A stretch of DNA of 64,000 bases from Bin22 sp034428635 (GTDB taxonomy: Bacteria; Chloroflexota; Dehalococcoidia; Lucifugimonadales; UBA3495). The notes under the pieces were generated by a model. That model saw nothing but the letters and a program-made list of their open reading frames with translations, was not told where the DNA came from and ran no database searches. Below are positions 8,087-16,533 of the stretch, piece by piece. Position 1 is the stretch's first letter. Every line of letters begins with the position of its first letter. The stretch covers positions 16,595 through 80,594 of the forward strand of contig DAOUHR010000085.1 of NCBI GenBank assembly GCA_034428635.1, read 5' to 3'. A program made the position numbers and the translations under genes.

Positions 8087-8632
8087 ATGCCTGAAGTGAT
8101 TCTGTACATAGCATCCAGCCTGGACGGCTACATCGCCCGCCCCGACGGCGGGGTGGACTGGCTGGACGAGGTGCCCGAGCAGGGAAACGGTCCGGAGGAG
8201 GACTTTGGCTATGAGGAGTTTTATGCCGGCATCGGCACCGTGCTGATGGGTCGGGTAACTTACGAGCAGGTCCTAACATTTGGCGTGGACTATCCCTATC
8301 CCGGCACCGATGGGTACGTATTCTCTCGTACCAGGGCGGGCGAGAGGGACGAAAATGTTGAGTTCGTGGACGGCGCTGATATTTCCGCTTTCATCGAGAA
8401 CATAAAGGCAACGTCAGGCAGGAACATCTGGCTCATCGGAGGCGGCCAACTGGTGCGGGCCTTTCTCGCGCTGGACCTGGTTGACCGGATCGTGGTTACT
8501 TTCTTGCCGGTCATCCTGGGCCAGGGCATTCTCATGTTTCCGCCGCCCACTCCTCAGGTAAACCTGGAACTGGTCGAAAACCGCTCCTACTCCAGCGGCA
8601 TGGTGCAACTTACCTACCGGCGGCGCGGTTAA
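8087..8632 (+). CDS. Dihydrofolate reductase-like / RibD C-terminal domain protein
   Basis: 181-residue protein of the YwjB/YyaP-like group of the DHFR/RibD-C superfamily, predicted NADPH-dependent reductases of unproven substrate. Landmarks are SLDGYIARPDGGVDWLDE near the N-terminus, GIGTVLMGRVTYEQVL (core strand and Gly-Arg), NIWLIGGGQLVRAFLALDLVD (dinucleotide-binding Gly-Gly-Gly) and PVILGQGILMF. It contains the whole fold and nothing else, so it is neither a full RibD nor a FolA. ATG 8087 lies nine bases after a GAGG-like element. Family assignment is solid, substrate unknown. Confidence 0.82.
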   Translation: MPEVILYIASSLDGYIARPDGGVDWLDEVPEQGNGPEEDFGYEEFYAGIGTVLMGRVTYEQVLTFGVDYPYPGTDGYVFSRTRAGERDENVEFVDGADISAFIENIKATSGRNIWLIGGGQLVRAFLALDLVDRIVVTFLPVILGQGILMFPPPTPQVNLELVENRSYSSGMVQLTYRRRG

Positions 8633-8822
8633 CGCGGCATTCCAGTCGCCCTGCCCAATTGTCATACCGGCGATAACCTGTATCCGGAAAACGCCGAAGA
8701 TTCAATCAGTAGTTCCTGGGGCGTGCTGCCATGCCCGAATTTGGGGCGACTTCCGCCAGTTTCTTCCGGCAGGTCCATTCGCCAGGTCCATCCGGCGGTT
8801 CTATTCATTGCGGGTTCGATAT

Positions 8823-8853
8823 TTGCCCATAAACTTGCTTTAGGGTTTATAAT
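8823..8853 (+). promoter_or_regulatory. Possible promoter of the malic enzyme gene
   Basis: A perfect TATAAT (8848-8853) lies 91 bases before the malic enzyme start, with TTGCCC (8823-8828) 19 bases upstream of it. The spacing is on the long side, so the -35 assignment is weak. The rest of the 312-base gap (8633-8944) shows no other recognisable feature. Confidence 0.4.
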
Positions 8854-8944
8854 TGGCGAATCCAATTTAACAGGACAGCAACGCGCCGAAAGTTACGGTC
8901 ACCGGCGGGCGTTGCTCAACAACAAATTAGGTGGGTAAAGAAAT

Positions 8945-10102
8945 ATGATGGACTACGGAGTGGAAGCAATCAATCGCCATCGCGCCAGTCGGGGTAAGAT
9001 AAGTATCGCCTCCAAGATGAAGGTGGAGACGATGGAGGAGCTTTCCATTGCCTACACTCCCGGCGTCGCCGCGGTATGCCTGGCCATTGACAAGGACAAG
9101 TCGGAAAGCTACGCCCTGACCAACCGGGGCAACACCGTGGCAGTGGTAACCGACGGTTCCGCCGTTCTGGGCCTGGGCAACATCGGCGCCGAGGCGGCCC
9201 TGCCGGTGATGGAAGGCAAGTCCATCCTCTTCAAGGGCCTGGCCGACGTGGACGCTTTCCCCATCTGCCTTGGCACCCAGGACAATGCTTCCATCATCCA
9301 GACGGTCCGCAACCTGGCCCCCTGCTTCGGCGGCATCAACCTGGAGGACATTGCCGCGCCCCGCTGTTTCGAAATTGAAGAAAGCCTCCAGGACCTGGGA
9401 ATACCCGTCTTCCACGACGACCAGCACGGCACGTCCATCGTGGTGCTGGCTTCCATCATCAACGCCTTGCAGGTGGTCGGCAAGTCAATCGCAGACGCCA
9501 GGTTTGTTTTCTCCGGCGCCGGTGCCGGCGGAGTCGCTTCCACCAAGCTGTTGTTGGACTATGGCGCCAAACACATTGTCCTGGTGGACAGCCAGGGCAT
9601 CATCCACCGCAACCGCCCCGATCTGACGCCTATCAAAACGGAAATGCTGGACATTACAAACCAGGAAAATCTTGAAGGCGACCTGGCCGCCGCCATGCGG
9701 GACTCGGACGTCTTCATCGGCCTGTCCGTGGGTGATACCGTCTCCCAGGACATGGTCCGCTCCATGGCCTCCGACCCCATAGTCCTGGCCGCCGCCAACC
9801 CCACGCCCGAAATCTGGCCCGACGCTGCGTCCGAAGCCGGCGCCAGGGTGGTGGGCACCGGCCGCAGCGACTTCCCCAACCAGATCAACAACAGCCTGGC
9901 CTTCCCGGGCGTCTTCCGCGGCGCTCTGGACGCCCGCGCCACCAGCATCACCACCCGCATGAAGCTGGCGGCTGCCGAAGCCCTGGCCGGCCTGGTAGCC
10001 GAACCCACCGCCGAAAATATCATCCCCTGGTCGCTGGACCCCGCCGTGGTTCCCGCCGTATCCCACGCCGTAGCCCGCGCCTGGCAGGCGGAGCAAGGGT
10101 AG
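8945..10102 (+). CDS. Malic enzyme (NAD(P)-dependent malate dehydrogenase, decarboxylating)
   Basis: Converts malate to pyruvate and CO2 with reduction of NAD(P). The 385-residue length matches the short bacterial/archaeal form. Diagnostic regions: IAYTPGVAAVC (substrate tyrosine), GNIGAEAALPVMEGKSILFKG, LADVDAFPI, HDDQHGT (metal aspartates) and the nucleotide-binding GAGAGGVAS. ATNP-type motif AAANPTPEIWP and NNSLAFPGVFRGALD close the active site. Two adjacent ATG codons exist; ATG 8945 follows AGGTGG at a suitable distance. With sucC/sucD elsewhere in the window it links the TCA cycle to pyruvate. Cofactor preference (NAD or NADP) cannot be told by eye. Confidence 0.94.
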   Translation: MMDYGVEAINRHRASRGKISIASKMKVETMEELSIAYTPGVAAVCLAIDKDKSESYALTNRGNTVAVVTDGSAVLGLGNIGAEAALPVMEGKSILFKGLADVDAFPICLGTQDNASIIQTVRNLAPCFGGINLEDIAAPRCFEIEESLQDLGIPVFHDDQHGTSIVVLASIINALQVVGKSIADARFVFSGAGAGGVASTKLLLDYGAKHIVLVDSQGIIHRNRPDLTPIKTEMLDITNQENLEGDLAAAMRDSDVFIGLSVGDTVSQDMVRSMASDPIVLAAANPTPEIWPDAASEAGARVVGTGRSDFPNQINNSLAFPGVFRGALDARATSITTRMKLAAAEALAGLVAEPTAENIIPWSLDPAVVPAVSHAVARAWQAEQG

Positions 10103-10270
10103 GGACAAGGGCAGCAGGGTGAGTAAGAACTGTCCGCTGAGCTTATTGGAGTAATAGCGGCCGGTGTTGGGCTTTTCAGTGCCAACCTGGCGATGAGAAG
10201 GTTTGTTATCCTCCGCTTCAATCTGTCGGATAGACGGACTAACTAGCGAACAGACCGGATTGAAAAGTGC

Positions 10271-10447
10271 ATGGATCGTAGGCTTAAGCAGTTTCGTGCA
10301 GAAATGAACCTGAGGTTCGACGAACAAGATGTGCGCATCCGCGGTCTGGAACAGGGCCGGGCATATATGTCCGGTCAATTCTCGGAATTGAAGTCCTGCC
10401 TTACCTACGGATCCCAGTCCGACAGCGATTCGCAGTCCGGAGATTAG
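10271..10447 (+). CDS. Short coiled-coil ORF, partial duplicate of the next gene
   Basis: 58 codons from ATG 10271 to TAG 10447. Residues 12-40 (MNLRFDEQDVRIRGLEQGRA, then YMSGQFSEL) match the C-terminal part of the neighbouring 116-residue protein, including RIRGLEQGxAYMSGQFSELK. The membrane segment and the repeated MNRGFEQLR units of the neighbour are missing. Its TAG overlaps a GTG in frame with that neighbour. It looks like a truncated tandem copy; there is no convincing ribosome-binding site, so it may not be translated. Confidence 0.45.
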   Translation: MDRRLKQFRAEMNLRFDEQDVRIRGLEQGRAYMSGQFSELKSCLTYGSQSDSDSQSGD

Positions 10448-10452
10448 TGCTT

Positions 10453-10803
10453 ATGTCGGCGGAGTTAATTGCAATCCTGGCCATTGGGGCGGGAATGGTC
10501 ACTACCTTCCTGATTTTTGCAGGGCTAATGCTTGCGCTAATCAATCAATTGAACAAGGAGTCACGCCAGCGAACGGACCGCATTGAAGACCAGATGAACC
10601 GCGGGTTCGAGCAGTTGCGAACTGAGATGAACCGCGGGTTCGAGCAGCTGCGGTCCGAAATGAACCAGGGTTTCTCCCAGCAAGACGCACGCATCCGTGG
10701 TCTGGAGCAGGGCCAGGCATATATGTCCGGCCAGTTTTCAGAGTTGAAGGACTACTTCGTCCATCGCCCTCCTGCCGGAAATAATCCGGAAACTGGAGAT
10801 TAA
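10453..10803 (+). CDS. Small membrane-anchored coiled-coil protein
   Basis: 116 residues: an N-terminal membrane helix (about residues 2-30, LIAILAIGAGMVTTFLIFAG), then a charged coiled coil with near-perfect 11-residue repeats (MNRGFEQLRTE, MNRGFEQLRSE, MNQGFSQQDAR), a conserved RIRGLEQGQAYMSGQFSEL block and a short hydrophilic tail. I do not recognise a characterised family; the repeat pattern suggests a membrane-tethered rod that oligomerises. The frame can be extended two codons to GTG 10447, which overlaps the previous ORF; ATG 10453 is preferred. The truncated copy immediately upstream indicates local duplication. Confidence 0.65.
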   Translation: MSAELIAILAIGAGMVTTFLIFAGLMLALINQLNKESRQRTDRIEDQMNRGFEQLRTEMNRGFEQLRSEMNQGFSQQDARIRGLEQGQAYMSGQFSELKDYFVHRPPAGNNPETGD

Positions 10804-10924
10804 CTAACCGGCTGCAACAGTTATTCCTCTCAATCTGGCCTGATCCTTGTCAAGCACAACAACCCGCAAACCCGGCCTCTGGACCAACAACCATCCAGAG
10901 GCCGACTTGTAAGACGGATGAGGT

Positions 10925-12493
10925 ATGCCCGACACCATAACCGTAGATGACCTGGATTCCATCCGGCCCAAGCTTCTGTCGCTGGTAACCGGACGGGCCA
11001 GGTCCCTTCCCAAGTTCCGCTACTGCGACCTTCGCATCCAGATACGGGAGGAAAAGCGCGGCTCGGCGGAAAACGGCTTGGAAAAGGCCAGTTCCGAGGA
11101 TGTAACCTTCGGGTTCGGGGTGCGGGTCATCGCCCAGGAGCGGATGTCCGCCGCCGGCTTCTACGGCCAGGTCCTGGGCGCATCCGATCTGAACCGCATC
11201 GAGTCGGTGGTCTGGGAGGGCATTGGCCAGGCCCACCAGCGCGCCCGCGCCAACGCCCGCAAAAAATCCCAGACCTGGCGCCGCTTCCCCGCCGTGGCCC
11301 GCAGCCTGGACGACACCTTCCTGGCCCGGGTCCCCGTGGCCGAGGACACCATTCCCGCCATCTATGAAACCGACCCCCTCACCGTGCCGCTGGGGGATAC
11401 TGTGCGCATGGCAGTGGATGGCTGCAGGGCCGCCGGAAGCCGGGCCAGGAACGTCCTCTTCACCGCCGCATCTACCTCCACCTTCCTGTCGCGAGAGCTT
11501 TTCATCAGCTCCGAAGGGGCTGACATTGACCAGGCCTTCGCCCAGACCGAGGGCTTCATTTTTGTCATCTGCGGCAGCGAAAATGGCAGCTACGAGCTAT
11601 ACGACTCCACCGGCCACCAGCGGGGCTGGGAGGTCCTGACCAGGGGTTACAACAACGGCCCCATAGACCTGCCCGACTTCCCCACCTTCTGCCGAAACCT
11701 GGGGAGGGACGCCTCCGACGTAGCCGCCGCCCCGCCCCTGAAGCCGCCTGACCGGGAAGTACCGGTAGTCACCGACCCTAGCTTCAACACCCTGCTGGTT
11801 CACGAGGTCGTGGGGCATCCCTCGGAGCTGGACCGGGCTCTCAAGTACGAAACCGCCTACGCCGGCCGCTCCTGGTTCCTGAAAAACCTGCACGACAACC
11901 AACTGGGTCAGCAGATTGCCTCGCCGCTGGTCACCGCCTATTCCGACCCATTAATGGAAGGCTACGGCTCCTTCCGGTACGACCATGAGGGTACGCCCGG
12001 CCGTCGGGCTTACATCATCCGTGACGGGGTGCTGGAAGAGTTCCTGAACGACCGGCAGACGGCGGCCATCCTGGGCGTTGCTCCCAACGGCTCCGCCCGG
12101 GCCACCGATGCCCACCTGGCGCCCCTGATCCGCATGACAAATACGGTGTTCGCCCCTGGTGAACAAGATCCCCAGGACATTATCGCGGGCGTAGAATCGG
12201 GTTACTATGTGGTGGGCCACCGCACCCCGTCCATCGCCGAATCCCGGGAGAACTTCCGCATCACGGCGGTGAAGGTGTACGAGATCGAGCGCGGGCGGGT
12301 GGGCCGCCTCTACCGCGACGGTGGCATAACCGCCGATTCCCGCAACTACTTCCAGTCCATAGACGCTGTGGGCAACGACCTTCAGGTCAATCCCATTCCC
12401 AACTGCGGCAAAGGCCAGCCCATGCAGGCCAAGCGGATGAGCAACGGCGGCCCCACCATGCGCGGCATCGCCAGGCTGACCGGGCCGGTGTGA
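10925..12493 (+). CDS. TldD/PmbA-family metallopeptidase
   Basis: 522-residue member of the TldD/TldE (U62) family, zinc proteases that act on unfolded or modified peptides. The HExxxH zinc motif is present as HEVVGH near residue 295, so this is the catalytic TldD-type subunit rather than TldE. Other family marks are GFGVRVIAQERMSAAGF in the N-terminal domain, EGYGSFRYDHEGTPGRRAYIIRDGVLEEFL, and the C-terminal CGKGQPM...GGPTMRGI. No TldE partner gene is adjacent, although the two usually form a heterodimer. ATG 10925 lies next to GATGAGG. The substrate cannot be deduced here. Confidence 0.88.
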   Translation: MPDTITVDDLDSIRPKLLSLVTGRARSLPKFRYCDLRIQIREEKRGSAENGLEKASSEDVTFGFGVRVIAQERMSAAGFYGQVLGASDLNRIESVVWEGIGQAHQRARANARKKSQTWRRFPAVARSLDDTFLARVPVAEDTIPAIYETDPLTVPLGDTVRMAVDGCRAAGSRARNVLFTAASTSTFLSRELFISSEGADIDQAFAQTEGFIFVICGSENGSYELYDSTGHQRGWEVLTRGYNNGPIDLPDFPTFCRNLGRDASDVAAAPPLKPPDREVPVVTDPSFNTLLVHEVVGHPSELDRALKYETAYAGRSWFLKNLHDNQLGQQIASPLVTAYSDPLMEGYGSFRYDHEGTPGRRAYIIRDGVLEEFLNDRQTAAILGVAPNGSARATDAHLAPLIRMTNTVFAPGEQDPQDIIAGVESGYYVVGHRTPSIAESRENFRITAVKVYEIERGRVGRLYRDGGITADSRNYFQSIDAVGNDLQVNPIPNCGKGQPMQAKRMSNGGPTMRGIARLTGPV

Positions 12494-12680
12494 ATCGGGG
12501 CAGGGCTATCGCCTGTCAGCTTCGGGGAAAACCCGTCGTTCCAGCGCCGGCGGGAACCTCGAACCCGAGGCAGACTTGTCACGGCAATAGGGGAAAGGGC
12601 ATTTCCAGGGACAATTGCCATAATAGCAAGCTTCTGGAATTGCCAAAGGGGCTGGGGCGGACGTGCAGTACGCCCCAGTT

Positions 12681-12989
12681 TCAGTTCACCGAAAAAGCAG
12701 GCCCGGGACTCCTGGTCTGTTCATTAACGAGGAAGGACGCGCTGTCCCGACCGTAGATCGTGTCCAGTTCCACATCAAAGCGCTGGCCACCGAAGTGCCC
12801 CAGCACCTCGTACTTGTGGTCGGTGCTCACCGTACCCTCGAACTCCGAACCCGACACCTTTCTTTGGTCTTCATCCTGCAGGTACATCTCCACGGCGGAT
12901 GTCATCAGGTCCTTCATGTCGTCTTCGGACAGGTAAACCGCGCCCCGCAGGAAGACGTACCCCCATCTTATTCCCTGGTGTTCCAGCAT
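12681..12989 (-). CDS. Hypothetical protein, 102 residues
   Basis: A soluble, acidic protein of ordinary composition (MLEHQGIRWGYVFLRGAVYL start, then a helical LSEDDMKDLMTSAVEMYL segment and a beta-rich C-terminal part with YEVLGHFGGQRFDVELDTIYGRD). I recognise no family. It is preferred over the overlapping frame on the opposite strand because its amino-acid composition is that of a folded protein. It sits between tldD and the flavin monooxygenase, convergent with the former. A GAGAG element precedes the ATG. Confidence is moderate because the gene is short. Confidence 0.5.
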   Translation of the reverse strand: MLEHQGIRWGYVFLRGAVYLSEDDMKDLMTSAVEMYLQDEDQRKVSGSEFEGTVSTDHKYEVLGHFGGQRFDVELDTIYGRDSASFLVNEQTRSPGPAFSVN

Positions 12990-13006
12990 CTCTCAAGCAA
13001 TCGCAA

Positions 13007-13067
13007 TTCGACAGGCTCTGCATAAGCGACCTGTGCTGACGAGGCCGCTCACCCTGAGCCTGTCGAA
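13007..13067. repeat. Inverted repeat of the TTCGACAGGCTC type
   Basis: TTCGACAGGCTC (13007-13018) and its exact reverse complement GAGCCTGTCGAA (13056-13067) are 37 bases apart. This is a well-known type of dispersed intergenic palindrome in bacterial genomes. It lies between two minus-strand genes, just downstream of the flavin monooxygenase stop codon. Confidence 0.65.
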
Positions 13068-13106
13068 GGGTGTACCGTTACATTACTTCAGTTTCAGTCA
13101 GCTTCT

Positions 13107-14297
13107 CTAGTCGTCCGCTGGCACGGCCACGTTGGCCTGGTCCTTGAACTGGGGCATAACCTCTTTCCCGAACCATTCCAGCTGTTCCAGGATGACCTTC
13201 TGGGGCGTGCCCACCACGGAACCGACGTTGATCTGGGTCAGGCCCGGGTACATTTCCTGGATCACGTTGAGCTTCTCTGCCACCAGTTCCGGAGGCCCGC
13301 ACAGCCACGACCCGGCCCGCACGCCGTCCTCAATGGTCGGCAGCCCGGCGGAGCGCGCCCGCGACGGGTCTCCCAGGGCGATTAGCTGGTCGTCCGACAG
13401 GCCATGGAAGAAGCCCAGGGGCGCGAACATCTTCATGTTCTCTTCGAAGAACAGCCTGGCTTCATTCATGCCCTTCTCTTCGGTATCGGCCAGGTGGATG
13501 GAGAACCCGATAATCAGGTCGCCGCCCAGTTCCGTCTCCTTGCCGGCATTGGCCAGGGTCTCCCGCCACCGTCGCACCACCTCCAAAGTGGCGCCCCCGG
13601 CCGCCGCGCCGCCGCCGATCATGCCCTTGATGCCATGCTTGACCATGAAGTCCATGGCCCGCTGGCTCCCGCTGACCACTGGCTGATAGCACTCCACGGG
13701 CAGATACCTGGGCCTCGGCACCAGGGTAATCTCCTTCAGATCATAACCCCGGTAGGGTACGTCCGGCGGGATGTTGTAATGCTTCCCGTGGTGGGAGAAG
13801 GAGCGCTCGTTGAAGGCCTTGAACATCACCTCCACCTGCTCCTCGAACAGTTCCCGGTTGGCGTCCTGGTCAATAATAGGTGCGTCAAAGGTCTCCACTT
13901 CCCGGGTGTGATAGCCCCGACCCACGCCGAACACCACCCGGCCGTCGGTCAGTACGTCCGCGGTGGCATAGTCCTCGGCCATGCGCAGGGGATTCCACAT
14001 GGGTGCGATGTTGAAGCCGCATCCAATTTTGAGCTTCTTGGTCAGGTGGGCCAGGTGGACGGCAAACAGCATCAGGTTGGGAATGCACTCGTAGCCTTCC
14101 CGCTGGAAGTGGTGTTCCGCCATCCAGAAAGTCTCGTAGTCCAGCCGGTCCATCACGCCGGCAATGGCCTCGGCCTTGTCAAATACGGTCGCCAGGTGCT
14201 CGTCCGGCAGCCAGCGATCATTCAGCGCGGTGGCGTCCAGCCCTATATCTTCAAAGTCAACGTGCCCGGCAAACAGGCTGCCAAACTTGGTAATCAT
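13107..14297 (-). CDS. LLM-class flavin-dependent monooxygenase (luciferase-like)
   Basis: 396-residue member of the bacterial luciferase/F420-FMN superfamily, TIM-barrel oxidoreductases using reduced FMN or F420. Landmarks: ETFWMAEHHF near residue 60, the barrel strand LKIGCGFNIAPMWNPLRMAEDYATADVLTDGRVVFGVGRGYH (split here for length: GRVVFGVGRGYH is the family's glycine-rich loop), and the C-terminal GPPELVAEKL. SAR202-type Chloroflexota carry many paralogues thought to oxidise recalcitrant organic matter, which agrees with the assumed host. GGAGG precedes ATG 14297. Substrate and choice of FMN or F420 are unknown. Confidence 0.88.
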   Translation of the reverse strand: MITKFGSLFAGHVDFEDIGLDATALNDRWLPDEHLATVFDKAEAIAGVMDRLDYETFWMAEHHFQREGYECIPNLMLFAVHLAHLTKKLKIGCGFNIAPMWNPLRMAEDYATADVLTDGRVVFGVGRGYHTREVETFDAPIIDQDANRELFEEQVEVMFKAFNERSFSHHGKHYNIPPDVPYRGYDLKEITLVPRPRYLPVECYQPVVSGSQRAMDFMVKHGIKGMIGGGAAAGGATLEVVRRWRETLANAGKETELGGDLIIGFSIHLADTEEKGMNEARLFFEENMKMFAPLGFFHGLSDDQLIALGDPSRARSAGLPTIEDGVRAGSWLCGPPELVAEKLNVIQEMYPGLTQINVGSVVGTPQKVILEQLEWFGKEVMPQFKDQANVAVPADD

Positions 14298-14673
14298 TCA
14301 GGCCCCTCCGGGTTTCAAGATGTAAGCGCCTTGGTTGGCGCCATTATAGCCGATTCGGCGTTCCCGGGGCAGGGCCGTCCCCTTTCCCAACAGGGCAAGC
14401 GCATTTCAGCTCAGGGGAAGTCTGTCGGTCCCGCGCAGGCTGGAACCTCGAACTTGAAGAGTAACGAAGAAGCCCACGCTATTCCCTGGATAGTGCGGTT
14501 TGGTCGGAGAATGCGTTTGCCCTGAAGCGCGGGGGCTTAAATGGAGCGTGATGAAGTTCGGCTGTTGTATAATTCTCCGGCTGATGGCCGGCCGCGTCAT
14601 CTGTCGGTTGCCGAGCAATCGCAGGCGGACTGCTGCCGCCCAATCCTCAATAACGACAAGGAAGTATTTCAAT

Positions 14674-15453
14674 ATGCCTGAAGTAACCAGCCACGCTCCC
14701 GGCAATTTCTGCTGGGTTGACCTCTCGACCACCGACGCCGAAGCCTCCAAGAGCTTCTACTCCCGGCTGTTGGGGTGGACTGCCTTAGACAACCCTGTGG
14801 GCAATGGAATGGTCTATTCCATGATCCAGAAGGACGGCAAGAACGTTTGCGGCCTGTACGAGATGGGCCCCGGCATGGAGGACGTCCCTCCCCACTGGAG
14901 CAGCTACATTTCGGTGGAGGACGTGGATGCCCAGGTTGCCCGGGTGACCAAGGCCGGGGGCGCCGTAATTATGGCGCCCGATGACGTGTTCGATGCCGGG
15001 CGTATGGCCTTCGTCGCCGACCCCACCGGAGCCGTCTTCGGTTTGTGGCAGCCCAGAGAACACATTGGCGCTCAGCTAATTTACTCCCCAGGCTCCCTGG
15101 GCTGGAACGAGCTTTACACGCACGACACCGAGGCCGCCGCCGGCTTCTACGGCAACGTCTTCGGCTGGAGTCGGGCCATTACCAACCCCGACCCGCAGGG
15201 AGGCCAATATCACGAGTTCAGCAATGGCGACAGCCCCGCAGGCGGAATGATGCAGATCAAGCCCGAGTGGGGCGAAGTGCCCCCCAACTGGTCCGTCTAC
15301 TTCTGCGTCGACGACTGCGCCGCCAGCCTGGAAATAGCCGAGAGCATGGGCGCCGAGGTCATTCTCCCGCTAACCCAGGTAGACAACATCCGCTTCGCCT
15401 TCCTGAAGGACCCGCAGGAGGTCTACTTCGGCATTTCCCAAGTGGTGGAGTAA
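14674..15453 (+). CDS. VOC-family protein with two glyoxalase-like domains
   Basis: 259 residues forming two vicinal-oxygen-chelate modules, about 1-125 (WVDLSTTDAEASKSFYSRLLGW ... FVADPTGAVFGLWQ, where WVDLSTTDAEA is the first strand) and 135-259 (GWNELYTHDTEAAAGFYGNVFGW ... DPQEVYFGI). Each has the FYxxxFGW signature seen in bacterial relatives of unknown function. The frame is open from 14500, but ATG 14674 follows AAGGAAG and begins at the first conserved strand, so the earlier part is rejected. TATAAT at 14568-14573 may belong to its promoter. It diverges from the monooxygenase and could share its regulatory region. Enzymatic activity is not predictable. Confidence 0.82.
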   Translation: MPEVTSHAPGNFCWVDLSTTDAEASKSFYSRLLGWTALDNPVGNGMVYSMIQKDGKNVCGLYEMGPGMEDVPPHWSSYISVEDVDAQVARVTKAGGAVIMAPDDVFDAGRMAFVADPTGAVFGLWQPREHIGAQLIYSPGSLGWNELYTHDTEAAAGFYGNVFGWSRAITNPDPQGGQYHEFSNGDSPAGGMMQIKPEWGEVPPNWSVYFCVDDCAASLEIAESMGAEVILPLTQVDNIRFAFLKDPQEVYFGISQVVE

Positions 15454-15468
15454 TGGTGGTTAGAGCTT

Positions 15469-15572
15469 GGTAGGGTTTCGTTTCAGGTGGTATGGACAAT
15501 CGGAACGGTAGGGGCAGACCTATGTGCCTGCCCTGGTCTCACAAGTAAAACCACCTAAATCGGAACGCTACT
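15469..15572. repeat. 104-bp dispersed palindromic repeat, copy B
   Basis: Nearly identical to 2097-2200 along its whole length; its centre 15507-15536 is the 30-base unit of the clusters near 23.4 and 24.1 kb. It occupies the space just after the VOC gene and before the AT-rich DUF3800 gene, at the edge of a compositional change. Confidence 0.85.
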
Positions 15573-15698
15573 TTAGAGCTTGCATTTGTTGACATTGTAG
15601 TTTAGATAACTTTACAATCTAAGTGCTTCTAAAGAGTTGGCGACAAGAGCCCCTGGGCTCTTCCGGTGTCCATCACCGGATAGTCAACTTATTCTCTT

Positions 15699-16352
15699 TT
15701 AGTAATAGTGTGTGTTTCCTCTCCGGAACAGGTCATATTCCGAGCCTATCTTATTCTGGATAAGGACATAGGATCGGTCGTCGCCACGTTCCCACTTTCT
15801 TTGAATCGCCCAGCAGCAGTAGTCCGCAACCTGCAGGCAAGGCTCGACAGAGAACGGCCACATATCCACTCTGACGTTTCTACTTCGTGACGTCATTTGC
15901 ACGGCTTCAAGTAATCCGAATCTGAATCCGGCAAGTTTCCTTTTCTCGCCTATGGATGCCGCGATCACAAAAAGGTCGTCAAATGGGTCCGCAACTTGAT
16001 TAGCAATGTAGTTCATGTGATAAAACCAGGCAAGTTTGTAAAAAGCTCCTTCCGTTGGCCTGGTGTGCGGCCTCGCCTTGCTCTTCTCCAGGATGGTGGC
16101 GTCCACTCTGAATTCATAGTGGGATAGCAAGTCAAAAACTCTATCTCGCACTGGTTGTTTATCGGTTGTGGCATGAAAAGGTCCAGGCTGGTTTAGGTTC
16201 TCCCAAACTAACTCTCGCCTTAAGTTAAGCAATTCACTCTCAATGCCATGATCATCAATCAATACTGTAGCTAAGACAAAATATCTGGACGCACTCTGAT
16301 TTCTACTGAAGTCAAAATTGCCCGCTTCATCGGCGTAAACATATCGTCGCAT
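15699..16352 (-). CDS. DUF3800 domain-containing protein
   Basis: 217 residues with the DUF3800 pattern: YVYADEAGNF at the start (family D-E-[SA]-G, probable metal ligands of an RNase-H-like fold), a central IAASIGEKRK strand, and a C-terminal SVEPCLQVADYCCWAIQRKWERGD block with the conserved QVAD. Members are widespread in accessory regions and near defence genes; biochemical function is mostly unproven. The gene is clearly more AT-rich than its neighbours, uses more A/T-ending codons and is next to a long dispersed repeat, all consistent with lateral acquisition. ATG 16352 has a weak GGCGAG upstream. Confidence 0.8.
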   Translation of the reverse strand: MRRYVYADEAGNFDFSRNQSASRYFVLATVLIDDHGIESELLNLRRELVWENLNQPGPFHATTDKQPVRDRVFDLLSHYEFRVDATILEKSKARPHTRPTEGAFYKLAWFYHMNYIANQVADPFDDLFVIAASIGEKRKLAGFRFGLLEAVQMTSRSRNVRVDMWPFSVEPCLQVADYCCWAIQRKWERGDDRSYVLIQNKIGSEYDLFRRGNTHYY

Positions 16353-16439
16353 CTCGCCATTCTACATGAAGCTCCCTCTTCCCATACAACCCCATCATCA
16401 CATCCCAAAATGTTAACCCCAAATTAGTATCAAAACCTG

Positions 16440-16468
16440 TTGACAACCCCGACAGACGCCATTAAAAT
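16440..16468 (+). promoter_or_regulatory. Strong sigma-70-type promoter of the sulfite/nitrite reductase leader
   Basis: A perfect TTGACA (16440-16445), exactly 17 bases of spacer and TAAAAT (16463-16468). Transcription would start near 16474-16476, one to three bases before the ATG of the leader peptide, so the leader ORF would be leaderless or nearly so. Confidence 0.75.
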
Positions 16469-16476
16469 TCCTGACA

Positions 16477-16533
16477 ATGTTAGTCAGCCATATCTGCATC
16501 TGCGTTTGTATTTGTACTTGTCCGCCCACATAG
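16477..16533 (+). CDS. Poly-cysteine leader peptide (uORF) of the siroheme reductase transcript
   Basis: ATG 16477 to TAG 16533 encodes 18 residues, MLVSHICICVCICTCPPT. Five cysteines stand at every second position (codons TGC TGC TGT TGT TGT between 16495 and 16521). Chance occurrence of such a run directly at a predicted transcription start is very unlikely. Poly-cysteine leaderless short ORFs are known in mycobacteria as cysteine-responsive attenuators of sulfur-metabolism genes; I know of no such element described for Chloroflexota. The predicted start of transcription leaves no room for a Shine-Dalgarno sequence, consistent with leaderless initiation. The peptide itself probably has no function; ribosome stalling on its Cys codons would be the signal. 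The stop codon lies 38 bases before the terminator stem. Confidence 0.8.
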   Translation: MLVSHICICVCICTCPPT

